Below are positions 1-7,875 of a DNA stretch of 64,000 bases, in pieces. The number at the start of each line of letters is the position of its first letter. The stretch's first letter is position 1. The stretch is from Actinomyces haliotis. Lineage in GTDB: Bacteria; Actinomycetota; Actinomycetes; Actinomycetales; Actinomycetaceae. The stretch covers positions 79,556 through 143,555 of the forward strand of contig NZ_JACWNA010000004.1 of the NCBI RefSeq assembly GCF_015355765.1, read 5' to 3'. The position numbers and the translations under genes are program-made. The notes under the pieces are model-generated. The model was given only the letters and a program-made list of their open reading frames with translations. It ran no database searches and was not told the DNA's origin.

Positions 1-843
1 CTGGCCGAAGGAGGACTGGGCCACCCAGCGGCCGCCGATGATGACGCCGATGAGGATGGCGAAGCCGACCAGTGACACCTGCGTGATGCGCCCGGGCTGG
101 ACGAAGCGCAGCCACAGGCCCATGCAGATGGCGATCGGGATCGTCATGCCGACGCTGAAGACGCCCCAGGGGGACTCGGCGAGCGCGTTGACGCAGACCA
201 TCGCGAGGACCGCGAGGACGATCATGAGCATGACGAGGACGACGACGGTGGCGACGACGCCGCCGATCCGCCCGATCTCGTCGGTGGCCATCTGACCGAG
301 GGACCGGCCGCCACGGCGCATCGAGAGGAACAGGACGAGCATGTCCTGGACGGCGCCGGCCAGGACGACGCCGAGGATGATCCAGAGCGTCCCGGGCAGG
401 TAGCCCATCTGGGAGGCGAGGACGGGGCCGACGAGCGGTCCGGCGCCGGCGATGGCGGCGAAGTGGTGGCCGTAGAGGACGACGCGGTGGGTCGGGTCGA
501 AGTCGCGACCGTTGTTGATGCGCTCGGCCGGTGTGGCGTTGGAGTCGTCGGGCCGCATGATGGTGCGCTGGATGTAGAGCGCGTAGAAGCGGTAGCCGAT
601 GGCGTAGGTGCACACGGCGGTGACGACGAACCACACGGTGTTGACGTTCTCGCCGCGCACGACGGCGAGCATCCACCAGCCGAGCACGCCGAGCACGGTG
701 ACGACGACCCACGTGGCGATCGACCGCGCGGTCCACTTGTGGTGGGGGCGGACGCCGACCGGGACGCCTGCCTTGTTCCGGATGATGTAGCGCTCTTCCT
801 CCGCCGTGTACGCGGGCAGCGCCTGCTGTTCCTGGGTGTCCAT
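1..843 (-). CDS. cstA: Carbon starvation protein A, N-terminal part (runs off window)
   Basis: Multi-spanning inner-membrane protein of the CstA family, which imports pyruvate or peptides when carbon is scarce. The ATG is at 843 and the gene continues past base 1, so about 281 N-terminal residues are present. After a soluble N-terminus of roughly 40 residues come hydrophobic segments. The family signature HFAAIAGAGPLVGPV lies near residue 126, with GYRFYALY upstream of it. Later segments (VVVLVMLMIVLAVLAMVCV and similar) fit the normal membrane topology. The next gene upstream is on the same strand but more than 300 bp away, so cstA probably has its own promoter. Family assignment is firm; the substrate is inferred from the family. 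Confidence 0.93.
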   Translation of the reverse strand, partial: MDTQEQQALPAYTAEEERYIIRNKAGVPVGVRPHHKWTARSIATWVVVTVLGVLGWWMLAVVRGENVNTVWFVVTAVCTYAIGYRFYALYIQRTIMRPDDSNATPAERINNGRDFDPTHRVVLYGHHFAAIAGAGPLVGPVLASQMGYLPGTLWIILGVVLAGAVQDMLVLFLSMRRGGRSLGQMATDEIGRIGGVVATVVVLVMLMIVLAVLAMVCVNALAESPWGVFSVGMTIPIAICMGLWLRFVQPGRITQVSLVGFAILIGVIIGGRWVAQSSFGQ

Positions 844-965
844 GATGCTTCCGCCTTTGGGAGCTCTAGGGGTGCGCGTGGGGTCGCGCGGGCACGGATG
901 AGCCTAGGTGATCCACAGGGCGGATATCCATGATTCGGGCAGGTCGGGTCACCGGGCGCTCGCAC

Positions 966-1085
966 TGTCCAGAACTCGTCACTTCTGTGTCGGCCACGGC
1001 TCCGACGGCACCGGGATACGCGAGATGTCGCGGGTCCGCGCCGCTGGGTGCGGCTCCTGGGCCTGAAAGTGACGAGTTCTGACCA
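966..1085. repeat. 120-bp intergenic palindromic element, family A variant
   Basis: The left end reads CCAGAACTCGTCACTT and the right end is its inverted copy, AAGTGACGAGTTCTG followed by ACCA. The element fills most of the 306-bp gap between cstA (start 843) and the phosphoribosyltransferase stop at 1150, and no gene fits in the gap. The arms match the copies at 17392 and 18663 (CAGTTCTCGTGACTT) except for AA to TT and C to G changes. Those changes occur in both arms together, so pairing is kept. It lies 64 bp beyond the 3' end of the downstream gene. Confidence 0.75.
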
Positions 1086-1149
1086 GCTCGGGGAGACGAC
1101 GACGCCCGCTGCCTCCGTCGGGAGGCGGCGGGCGTCGTGGCCGGGGATA

Positions 1150-1794
1150 TCAGTCCTGGGTGCGGGCGTCGGCCTGGTCGGCCGCCTCCTGGTCCGCCTC
1201 CGTGACGGGGGCACCGGTCTGCGCCGCGACGGAGGCCGGCGTGATGACCGGCAGGACCGACCAGGGGAAGTTGATCCACTTGTCCGTCTCGCGCCAGCAG
1301 TAGTCGGGCTCGAAGACGCTGCGCGGCTTGCGGTAGATGACGGCGCTCCGAGCGTCCACCGGCACGGACTCGCCGCCCAGGGCGAGGCCCTGGTGCTGGA
1401 GGAGCTCCATGACCATCTTGAGGGTCTTGCCGGAGTCGGCGACGTCGTCGACGACGAGGACCTTCTTGCCGGGCAGCTCGGAGGCGTCCATGAGCGGGGG
1501 CAGGACGACGGGCTCCTCGAGGGTCTCGCCGACGCCCGTGTAGAACTCGACGTTCATGGCTCCCATGGCCTTGATGCCGATCGCGTAGCCGATGGCGCCG
1601 GCGGGGATGAGGCCGCCGCGGGCGATCGCGATGATGAGGTCCGGGATCCACCCGGAGGCGACGATCTGCGCGGAGAGCTCGCGCTCCGCCTGTCCGAAGA
1701 GCTCCCAGGTGAGCTCCTCGCGGTCGGGGGCCGCGTCCGAGGTGGCGCCGTCGTCGAAGGGCTTGCGGGTGGTGGTGCTCTGCTCGTCGCTCAC
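1150..1794 (-). CDS. Phosphoribosyltransferase (purine PRTase type)
   Basis: Cytosolic type I phosphoribosyltransferase, 214 aa from the GTG at 1794. It would transfer phosphoribose from PRPP to a base. The PRPP-binding loop is VLVVDDVADSGKTL, and an upstream strand-loop IAIARGGLIPAG matches the family's pyrophosphate-binding loop. The C-terminus is an acidic Ala/Asp-rich tail. The frame stays open to an ATG at 1878, but similarity-like sequence begins only around residue 20 of the short form, so the GTG is preferred. An AGGAGG directly abuts that GTG, which is closer than usual and leaves the exact start uncertain. The gene is divergent from a deoxynucleoside kinase, so both may serve nucleotide salvage (inference). 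Base specificity (xanthine, guanine or hypoxanthine) cannot be read from the sequence. Confidence 0.82.
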   Translation of the reverse strand: MSDEQSTTTRKPFDDGATSDAAPDREELTWELFGQAERELSAQIVASGWIPDLIIAIARGGLIPAGAIGYAIGIKAMGAMNVEFYTGVGETLEEPVVLPPLMDASELPGKKVLVVDDVADSGKTLKMVMELLQHQGLALGGESVPVDARSAVIYRKPRSVFEPDYCWRETDKWINFPWSVLPVITPASVAAQTGAPVTEADQEAADQADARTQD

Positions 1795-1985
1795 CCTCCT
1801 GATCGTAGCGGCCCCGCCGCGGAGTGCCGAGCGGGGCGCCGGAACCCGGGACCCGTCGGACGCACCCGCCGGACGCATCTCACGCCGGCGCTTCTTCCTC
1901 CGCGCGCCCCGCGCCCCTACGCTCGCGGGGCCGCGACGCCGCCCGGGCGCCGCGCTCCCCGTGCCCTACGCAGGAAGATGAGGTC

Positions 1986-2669
1986 GTGTCGGTGATCGTG
2001 GTGGGAGGCGCCATCGGCGCCGGCAAGACGACGACGGCCCGCCTGCTCGGCGAGCACCTCGACTCCGAGGTCTTCTACGAGGACGTCACCTCCTCCAAGA
2101 TCCTGCCGCTCTTCTACACGGCGCCGCCCGAGGAGCAGGCCGCCCGTCGCTACCCCTTCATGCTGCAGCTCGAGTTCCTCTCCAGTCGCTTCCGCTCCAT
2201 CAAGGCCGCGCTCGCCAACGACGACAACGTGCTGGACCGCTCCATCTACGAGGACTGGTACTTCGCCAAGGTCAACACCGATCTGGGCCGGATCAGCCCC
2301 GACGAGTTCACGCTCTACGAGGGCCTCCTCGACAACATGCTCGAGGAGATCGACGGCATGCCCAAGAAGTCGCCCGACCTCTTCGTCTACCTGCGCGCCC
2401 CCTTCGACGTCCTCATGGGACGCATCGCCACCCGCGGCCGCGACTTCGAGCAGGCCTCCTCCCTCGTCGACTACTACCGGCGCCTGTGGGAGGGTTACGA
2501 CGAGTGGGTCTACGACTCCTACGACGCCTCGCAGGTCCTCACCGTCGACACCGAGCACCTCGACCTCGCCACCGAGCCCGAGCACGTCGGCGAGCTCAAC
2601 ACGGCCGTCGACGCCGCGCTCGCGGACGTGCGGGCTGGCCGGCCGCTGTCCGTCCCACGCATCGGCTGA
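1986..2669 (+). CDS. Deoxynucleoside kinase
   Basis: Cytosolic kinase of the deoxyadenosine/deoxyguanosine kinase family, 227 aa, which phosphorylates salvaged deoxynucleosides. The P-loop GAIGAGKTTT is at residues 8-17. The DRS motif in LDRSIYEDWYF, the EF/YLRAP strand and the arginine-rich lid RIATRGRDFEQ follow in the expected order. The frame is open back to 1824, but the upstream residues are low-complexity and the family begins just before the P-loop. The GTG at 1986, with a purine-rich AGGAAGATGAGG before it, is therefore the likely start. It is divergent from the phosphoribosyltransferase with about 190 bp between them. Confidence 0.88.
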   Translation: MSVIVVGGAIGAGKTTTARLLGEHLDSEVFYEDVTSSKILPLFYTAPPEEQAARRYPFMLQLEFLSSRFRSIKAALANDDNVLDRSIYEDWYFAKVNTDLGRISPDEFTLYEGLLDNMLEEIDGMPKKSPDLFVYLRAPFDVLMGRIATRGRDFEQASSLVDYYRRLWEGYDEWVYDSYDASQVLTVDTEHLDLATEPEHVGELNTAVDAALADVRAGRPLSVPRIG

Positions 2670-2757
2670 CGCTGCGGCTGAGGGGGCGACGGCGGGCTCC
2701 GTCCCGACGACGGCGCCCGTTCACGCCGTCGTGCCCCGGTGCGGCTAGCCTGGCGGC

Positions 2758-4344
2758 GTGCCCGACTTCCTGACCCCGGTGGTCGACGTCCTCGTCGCCA
2801 CGCCCCTGCTCACGGTCTGCCTCACCATCGCCCTGGGCACCGCCGTCGGGCAGATACCCTTTGGGCCCATCCGCTTCGGCGCCGCCGGGGCCCTCTTCGT
2901 CGGCCTCGCCATCGGCGCCCTCGACCCTCGCATCGGCGCCGACCTCGACCTGCTGCGCTCCCTCGGCCTCGCCCTGTTCTGCTACACGGTCGGCATCGGA
3001 GCCGGCGGCACCTTCTTCCGCGACCTGCGCCGCCAGCTGCCGATCATGGCGCTGTGCGTCGCCGCCCTCGTGGTCGCCGGGGGAGCGGGCGCCCTCTACT
3101 CCCACCTCACCGGGGTGAGCGCCGCGATGGACTCCGGCGCCTACGCCGGGGCGCTCACCTCCCCGGTCCTCGACGCCGCCATCGAGGCGGCCGGCAGCCA
3201 GGAGCCGAGCGTCGGCTACGCCCTCGCCTACCCCGTGGGCGTCGCCGTCGCCATCATCATCGTCGCCGCCGTCATCAACCGGCCCTGGCCGGGTCGGCGC
3301 GACCCCCGCCCCGCCTCCGCCGACGGCCTCACGGCCGCGAGCGTCTACCTCCTCCAGGGTGTGCGCCTCGACGAGATGCCGGCCTTCAAGGAGAACCGCA
3401 TCCGAATCTCCTACCTCGAGCGCGACGGCGCCACCCGCGTCGCCCGCCCCGGCGAGGAGCTCCTGCCGGGGGACAAGGTCGTCATCGTCGGCTCGCCCGC
3501 CAACCTCGACGACGCCGTCCACGAGCTCGGCACCGGATTCAACCGCTGCCTCGCCAAGGACCGCACCCACGTCGACTTCCGCCGCCTCACCGTCTCCTCG
3601 ACGCGCGTCGCGGGCCTCACCATCGGCGAGCTCGACATGCACGGCCGCTTCCAGGGTGTCATCACCCGCGTCAAGCGCGGCGACCTCGACCTGCTGGCCC
3701 GCGACGACCTCGTGCTCGAGCTCGGCGACCGCGTCATGGCCGTCGTGCCGAGCGAGCAGCTCGAGCCGGCCGCCGACTTCTTCGGTGACTCCGAGCGCTC
3801 CATCGGTCAGATCGACGCCTTCAGCGTCGGCATCGGACTGGGGTTGGGGATCCTCATCGGGCTCGTGCCCGTGCCCCTGCCCGGCGGCATCACCCTCAAG
3901 CTGGGAGTCGCCGCGGGGCCGCTCGTGGTCGGGATGGTGCTGGGCTGGCGCGAGCGCACGGGCCCCTTCGTCTGGGTGCTGCCGCACGCCGCGAACTCCG
4001 TCATCCGCCAGCTCGGGCTCCTGTTCTTCCTCACCGCGATCGGGCTGGCGTCCGGGCAGGCCTTCGCCCAGGCCGCGTGGTCGATGACGGGCCTCAAGGT
4101 AGGGGTGCTCGGCGCCCTCATCGTCGCGGTCAACGCGCTCGTCCTCCTGGCGGGGGCTCGGTGGGCGGGTGTGAGCGCGCCTCGCGCCGCCGGTGGGCTG
4201 GCCGGGCTCGTGGGGCAGCCCGCGATCCTCGCCTTCGCCCTGTCCAAGCGCGACGACGAGCGCGTCGAGGCCGGTTACGCGACGCTCTTCGCGCTGGCGA
4301 TCGTCGTCAAGATCGTCATGGTGCAGGTGCTCGTGGCGCTGTGA
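2758..4344 (+). CDS. AspT/YidE-type transporter with RCK_C domains
   Basis: Inner-membrane transporter of the aspartate-alanine exchanger (AAE) family, 528 aa. Two hydrophobic halves (about residues 1-175 and 350-528) flank a soluble centre (about 200-345) that looks like two TrkA-C/RCK_C domains; ELLPGDKVVIVGSPANL and ELGDRVMAVVPSEQL are the matching strands. Each membrane half has the family's glycine-rich duplicated repeat. The GTG start at 2758 follows a non-coding stretch; no strong ribosome site is seen, so it may be leaderless. The substrate is unknown; characterised members exchange aspartate/alanine or other dicarboxylates. It ends 21 bp before a palindromic element shared with the convergent LysR gene. 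Confidence 0.88.
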   Translation: MPDFLTPVVDVLVATPLLTVCLTIALGTAVGQIPFGPIRFGAAGALFVGLAIGALDPRIGADLDLLRSLGLALFCYTVGIGAGGTFFRDLRRQLPIMALCVAALVVAGGAGALYSHLTGVSAAMDSGAYAGALTSPVLDAAIEAAGSQEPSVGYALAYPVGVAVAIIIVAAVINRPWPGRRDPRPASADGLTAASVYLLQGVRLDEMPAFKENRIRISYLERDGATRVARPGEELLPGDKVVIVGSPANLDDAVHELGTGFNRCLAKDRTHVDFRRLTVSSTRVAGLTIGELDMHGRFQGVITRVKRGDLDLLARDDLVLELGDRVMAVVPSEQLEPAADFFGDSERSIGQIDAFSVGIGLGLGILIGLVPVPLPGGITLKLGVAAGPLVVGMVLGWRERTGPFVWVLPHAANSVIRQLGLLFFLTAIGLASGQAFAQAAWSMTGLKVGVLGALIVAVNALVLLAGARWAGVSAPRAAGGLAGLVGQPAILAFALSKRDDERVEAGYATLFALAIVVKIVMVQVLVAL

Positions 4345-4365
4345 CCCGGAGTCTGAGCTGAGCCC

Positions 4366-4484
4366 GTCCACCAGGGCGGCCCAGGGCGGCGTGGTCGGCC
4401 GCGGGGGCGGCGACAAATCGCTGTGACCTGCACAGACAACAACTGCAACGATCTGGGTGCGGGTTCTGACGCGCCCTGGTGGAC
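4366..4484. repeat. 119-bp intergenic palindromic element, GTCCACCAGGGCG arms
   Basis: The left arm GTCCACCAGGGCG (4366-4378) is repeated exactly inverted at 4472-4484. The element sits between two convergent genes, 21 bp after the transporter stop and 8 bp before the LysR stop. Its centre contains CAACGATCTGGGTG, which is also present inside the element at 17392 although the arms of the two differ. That links the families by more than length. It could act as a bidirectional terminator. Confidence 0.72.
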
Positions 4485-4492
4485 AGTCGCGG

Positions 4493-5383
4493 CTACCCCG
4501 CGACGCCCGGAGCGACGACGGCGATGACCGCCTGAGCCTCCGGGCGCAGCCGTCCTGAGCGCGGCGTGACGAGCCGCAGGAGGCGGCGCAGGTCCAGGGC
4601 GACCGGTACCTGCACGACCTCCCCGGCGTCGAGCGCCGACTGCGCGGCGGCCCGGGCGAGGACCGCGTGCGAGCCGGAGTGCCGCACCGCCGTGAGCACG
4701 GCGGCGTTCGACCCCAGGACGCGGGCGTCACCCGGCAGCGCGGTCGCGCGCTCGGTGAGCGCCCGGGCGAGGACCTCGCGCGCGCCCGACCCCTCCTCGC
4801 GCAGGACGAGTGAGCCGGCCCTCGTCGGGCTGATGAGCTCGGTGTGCGTGACCGCTCCGCTGCGTCGCGCCCACGGGTGCTCCGGGGCGACGACGAGGAC
4901 GAGCTCGTCGTGCGCCACGACCTGCTCCTCCAGGGAGTCGGCGACGCTGGCGCCCTCGATGAAGCCGATCTCGGCCTCCCCGGCCAGGACGCGGGCCTGG
5001 ACGCGCTCGGAGTTGCAGACCTCCACCTGCGTGGTCACCGGGCACCCGCCCAGCCAGACCGGCAGGAGCTGCTCGGCGATCGTGTAGGAGGCGGCCACGC
5101 GCACGGGCGACGGTGCCCCGCGCAGGGTGTCGACGACGCGGCCGACCTCGTCGAGAGCGTCGAGGGCGGGCCGGGCGCGGGTGAGGACCTCCTGTCCTGC
5201 CGGTGTGAGACGCGTCCCTCCTGGGGCTCGTTCGAGCAGGGCAGTGCCTGCAACGGCCTCGAGGCGAGCGAGGGTGGCGGAGACGGTCGGCTGTGCCAGG
5301 CTGAGGCGCTGCGCCGCGGCGGAGATCGACCCGGCCTCGGCGACGGCGATGAGTGCCTCGAGCTGGGCGGTCGTCGGACGCAT
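4493..5383 (-). CDS. LysR-family transcriptional regulator
   Basis: Cytosolic DNA-binding regulator of 296 aa, the usual LysR length. The N-terminal wHTH (residues about 5-63) includes AGSISAAAQRLSLAQPTVSATLARLE. The rest fits the two-lobed effector-binding domain, with the cysteine in WLGGCPVTTQVEV. It is divergently transcribed from a YeiH-type membrane protein whose start is 70 bp away. A perfect LysR-type box overlaps its own start codon. By family precedent it probably activates the membrane-protein gene and represses itself. The effector is unknown; CysB/YeiE-like sulfur control is possible given the neighbour. Confidence 0.92.
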   Translation of the reverse strand: MRPTTAQLEALIAVAEAGSISAAAQRLSLAQPTVSATLARLEAVAGTALLERAPGGTRLTPAGQEVLTRARPALDALDEVGRVVDTLRGAPSPVRVAASYTIAEQLLPVWLGGCPVTTQVEVCNSERVQARVLAGEAEIGFIEGASVADSLEEQVVAHDELVLVVAPEHPWARRSGAVTHTELISPTRAGSLVLREEGSGAREVLARALTERATALPGDARVLGSNAAVLTAVRHSGSHAVLARAAAQSALDAGEVVQVPVALDLRRLLRLVTPRSGRLRPEAQAVIAVVAPGVAG

Positions 5384-5398
5384 AGCCTCACACTATGC
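5380..5398. promoter_or_regulatory. LysR-type binding box (T-N11-A)
   Basis: GCATAG-N7-CTATGC is a perfect 6-bp inverted repeat with the T-N11-A spacing of LysR boxes. It spans the LysR start codon (complement of 5381-5383) and lies 56 bp upstream of the divergent membrane-protein start. That is the classic position for autorepression plus activation of the neighbour. Confidence 0.7.
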
Positions 5399-5453
5399 CC
5401 CCTGCGAGACGATGCCCGTTGCCGCGCCCCGACCCCGGGCACATGATCGGCCG

Positions 5454-6524
5454 GTGAGCACCCCACCCGCCTCCCCCAGCACCTCCGGCTCAGGCATCGG
5501 CACGACCCTCGTCGCCGCCTGGCCCGGCATCATCCTGTGCGGCCTCGTCGCACTCGCCGCCACCCTCGTCAACGACGCCGTGCCGCTGCTGTCCTCGATG
5601 CTCGTGGCGATCCTCGTCGGGCTCGCCCTGCGCAACTTCGGCGCCGTCCCCACCCTCGCCCAGCCCGGCCTCAAGGTCACCGGCAGGACCGTCCTGCGCG
5701 CCGGCGTCGTCCTCCTGGGACTCCGGCTCTCGCTGCCGGCCGTCGCCGCCCTCGGCTGGGGCGCCATCGTCGTCGTCGCCCTCACCGTCACCTGCGTCTT
5801 CGCCGCGACGCTGTGGATGGGGCGCGTCCTCGGCGTCCCCCACGCCACGACGCTCCTCACCGCGACCGGCACCGCGATCTGCGGCGCCGCCGCCGTCGCC
5901 GGGATGAGCGCCGTCGTCCAGTCCGACGGCGAGGACGATGACGTTGACGAGGGCGCCGCCGCCGCCATCGCCTCCGTCACCCTCTTCGGCACCCTCGCGA
6001 TCCTCCTCCTGCCGGTCCTCGTGCGCGCCCTCGGGCTCGGCGTCACCGCCTCCGGCGTGTGGGTCGGCGCCTCCGTCCACGAGGTCGGGCAGGTCGTCGC
6101 CGCCGCCGGGCTCGTCTCCTCCGCCGTGCTCGACGTCGCCGTCGTCGCCAAGCTGGGGCGCGTCGTCCTCCTCGCGCCGCTCGTCGCCGTCCTCGGCGTG
6201 CTCGAGCGCCGGCGGTCCGGGGGCCGCGCCACCGACGGCGCGGCGGCCCGACGCAGCGCCCCGCTCGTCCCGCTCTTCGTCGTCGGCTTCCTCGTCGCCG
6301 TCATCGTCCGCTCCGTCGCCGACACGCACGTGAGTGCCGACGTGTGGGGCTGGTGCAACACCGTCGCGACCTTCCTGCTCACCATGGCGATGTGCGCGAT
6401 GGGGGCCGGGGTCAGCCTGCGGCGCCTCGCGCGCACCGGGGCCCGGTCCCTTGCCCTGGGCGCCTGTGCGGGCGTCGTCTCCGCCGTCGTGTCGCTCGCC
6501 GGCGTGCTCCTGCTCGTGCGCTGA
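5454..6524 (+). CDS. YeiH/UPF0324-family putative sulfate exporter
   Basis: Polytopic membrane protein, 356 aa, with about ten hydrophobic segments. Family-typical stretches include GLRLSLPAVAALGWGA, TGTAICGAAAVAG and VGASVHEVGQVVAAAG, the last being the most diagnostic. The open frame extends 109 codons upstream, but those residues overlap the LysR gene and are not membrane-like, so the GTG at 5454 is chosen. It shares a 70-bp divergent control region with the LysR gene. The family is annotated as sulfate or sulfite-related exporter on limited evidence, so the function is tentative. Confidence 0.87.
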   Translation: MSTPPASPSTSGSGIGTTLVAAWPGIILCGLVALAATLVNDAVPLLSSMLVAILVGLALRNFGAVPTLAQPGLKVTGRTVLRAGVVLLGLRLSLPAVAALGWGAIVVVALTVTCVFAATLWMGRVLGVPHATTLLTATGTAICGAAAVAGMSAVVQSDGEDDDVDEGAAAAIASVTLFGTLAILLLPVLVRALGLGVTASGVWVGASVHEVGQVVAAAGLVSSAVLDVAVVAKLGRVVLLAPLVAVLGVLERRRSGGRATDGAAARRSAPLVPLFVVGFLVAVIVRSVADTHVSADVWGWCNTVATFLLTMAMCAMGAGVSLRRLARTGARSLALGACAGVVSAVVSLAGVLLLVR

Positions 6525-6571
6525 GCGCCGGAGGGGCCGCGTCCGGGACCCGCCTGGGGCACGATGGAGCC

Positions 6572-6883
6572 ATGCTTCTCGCCTTCTCCGTGTCCCCCAC
6601 CACTACCGACGCCCCCGACGGCTCCGTCTCCGAGGCGGTCGCCGCCGCCATCAAGGTGGTGCGCGACTCCGGCCTGCCCAACGAGACCACCTCGATGTTC
6701 ACGACCCTCGAGGGGGAGTGGGACGAGGTCATGGCCGTCGTCAAGGACGCCACCCAGGCCGTCGCCGCCGCGAGCCCGCGCGTCTCCCTCGTCATCAAGG
6801 CCGACATCCGCCCCGGCTGGGACGGTCAGATGACCGCCAAGGTCGACCGCGTCAACGCGATCCTCGACGGCAAGCAGGACTGA
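6572..6883 (+). CDS. Thiamine-binding (MTH1187/YkoF-like) small protein
   Basis: Cytosolic protein of 103 aa matching the DUF77/MTH1187 thiamine-binding family, a ferredoxin-like fold that forms tetramers. Supporting features are LLAFSVSPT at the N-terminus, ETTSMFTTLEGEWDEVMAVV in the middle and VSLVIKADIRPGW near the end. The ATG at 6572 has GGAG 7 bp upstream. It lies 47 bp after the YeiH-type gene and may be cotranscribed. The ligand is inferred from family members crystallised with thiamine; its cellular role is unknown. Confidence 0.8.
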   Translation: MLLAFSVSPTTTDAPDGSVSEAVAAAIKVVRDSGLPNETTSMFTTLEGEWDEVMAVVKDATQAVAAASPRVSLVIKADIRPGWDGQMTAKVDRVNAILDGKQD

Positions 6884-6887
6884 GGAC

Positions 6888-6915
6888 GGTCCGGCCGGGT
6901 CTCCCCGCCCGGACC
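6888..6915. terminator. Convergent hairpin terminator
   Basis: GGTCCGGCCGGG pairs with CCCGCCCGGACC across a short loop. It lies between the converging stops of the thiamine-binding-type gene and mtnN, and could serve both. No T-tract follows, as is common in high-GC actinobacteria. Confidence 0.6.
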
Positions 6916-6931
6916 ATCGCGGCCCACCCCG

Positions 6932-7675
6932 TCAGCGCAGGAGGGCCAGCACGACAGCGGCCGAGCGTGCCGCCGCCTCGTCGGCGCCGATGTGGAAGTC
7001 CTGACCGGCCTCCGGGCCGCACAGGTCGGAGACCCCGCGCACCGAGGCGAAGGGGACCCCGGCCGTGGTCGCCACCTGGGCGAGGGCCGTCGACTCCATG
7101 TCCGTGCTCACCGCTGCAGGGAAGAGCTGGCGGGTGTCCGCGACGTTGGCGGCCGTGACGAAGGAGCCGCCGGCGAGCATCTGCCCCGTGTGGACGCGGG
7201 ATGAGCCGGAGCCGGGGGTCGCGCCGTGAAGCGCGGCCTCGGCGCGCTCCTGGACGCGAGCCAGCAGTCCCTCGTCCCCGAGGAAGACGGCGGGCTGGCC
7301 CGGGGTCTGGCCGAGGTCGTAGCCGAAGGCGGTGGCGTCGACGTCGTTGTAGGCGAGCGTGGTGGAGGCGCACACGTCCCCGACCTCGACGTCGCGGCCG
7401 AGCCCGCCCGTGGTGCCCGCGGAGACGATGACCTCGGGGCGGACCTGGAGGAGCGCGGCTGCCAGCGCGCTCGCGGCGGCCACGAGGCCGATGCCGGTGC
7501 GCACGAGGACGAGCTCGCGCCCGTCGAGGTCGAGGCTGACGGCCTGCGCGGCGTCGCCCAGGAGGTCGACGGCGGGTGCGCCCTCCAGCCGGGGCAGGGC
7601 GTCGAGGAAGGGTTGCGTCTCCTCCGGCATGGCGGCGAGGACGACGGCGGCGACGGGGCGGGGGCTCAGGCTCAT
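6932..7675 (-). CDS. mtnN: 5'-methylthioadenosine/S-adenosylhomocysteine nucleosidase
   Basis: Cytosolic hydrolase of 247 aa that cleaves MTA and SAH to adenine plus the thioribose product, which feeds S-ribosylhomocysteine to LuxS. Hallmarks in order are AAMPEETQPF near residue 18 (catalytic Glu region), VSAGTTGGLGRDVEVGDV, the purine-nucleoside motif STDMESTALAQVA near residue 190 and VRGVSD near 214 (catalytic Asp). ATG start at 7675. luxS lies about 11 kb away on the same strand, so the methyl-recycling pathway is complete within the window although not in one operon. A futalosine-hydrolase role is a less likely alternative. Confidence 0.9.
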   Translation of the reverse strand: MSLSPRPVAAVVLAAMPEETQPFLDALPRLEGAPAVDLLGDAAQAVSLDLDGRELVLVRTGIGLVAAASALAAALLQVRPEVIVSAGTTGGLGRDVEVGDVCASTTLAYNDVDATAFGYDLGQTPGQPAVFLGDEGLLARVQERAEAALHGATPGSGSSRVHTGQMLAGGSFVTAANVADTRQLFPAAVSTDMESTALAQVATTAGVPFASVRGVSDLCGPEAGQDFHIGADEAAARSAAVVLALLR

Positions 7676-7733
7676 GCCCCGACCCTACTGACGCGCCCGC
7701 TCGCCGCGATCCTCTTCTCCCGCAGTGCACTCA

Positions 7734-7858
7734 CCGAGGTCGGCTGATCTCCGCGTCGAGGCCGGTCCCCGATTCAGGGGGCGGCGGCGGGGCGGCCGGC
7801 GTCAGCTGTCGCCTGTGGAGAGTCGACGGATCTCGAGGTCGACAACGCCCGATCTCGG
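7734..7858. repeat. Possible degenerate palindromic element, CCGAGGTCGG/CCGATCTCGG ends
   Basis: The ends CCGAGGTCGG and CCGATCTCGG are imperfectly inverted and 125 bp apart, close to the length of the other elements. GATCTC recurs three times inside. It ends 17 bp from the TetR stop and fills the 200-bp mtnN-TetR gap. The pairing is much weaker than at the other sites, so it may be an old copy or chance. Confidence 0.35.
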
Positions 7859-7875
7859 CGGAGGAGGGGAGGTGA

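Noticed and set aside
1824..1985. Longer N-terminus for the deoxynucleoside kinase
   Set aside because: Low-complexity Pro/Arg/Ser residues, absent from the family; the GTG at 1986 is better placed.
5035..5466. 143-aa frame over the LysR start and control region
   Set aside because: Shadow of the LysR gene in another frame with no recognisable domain.
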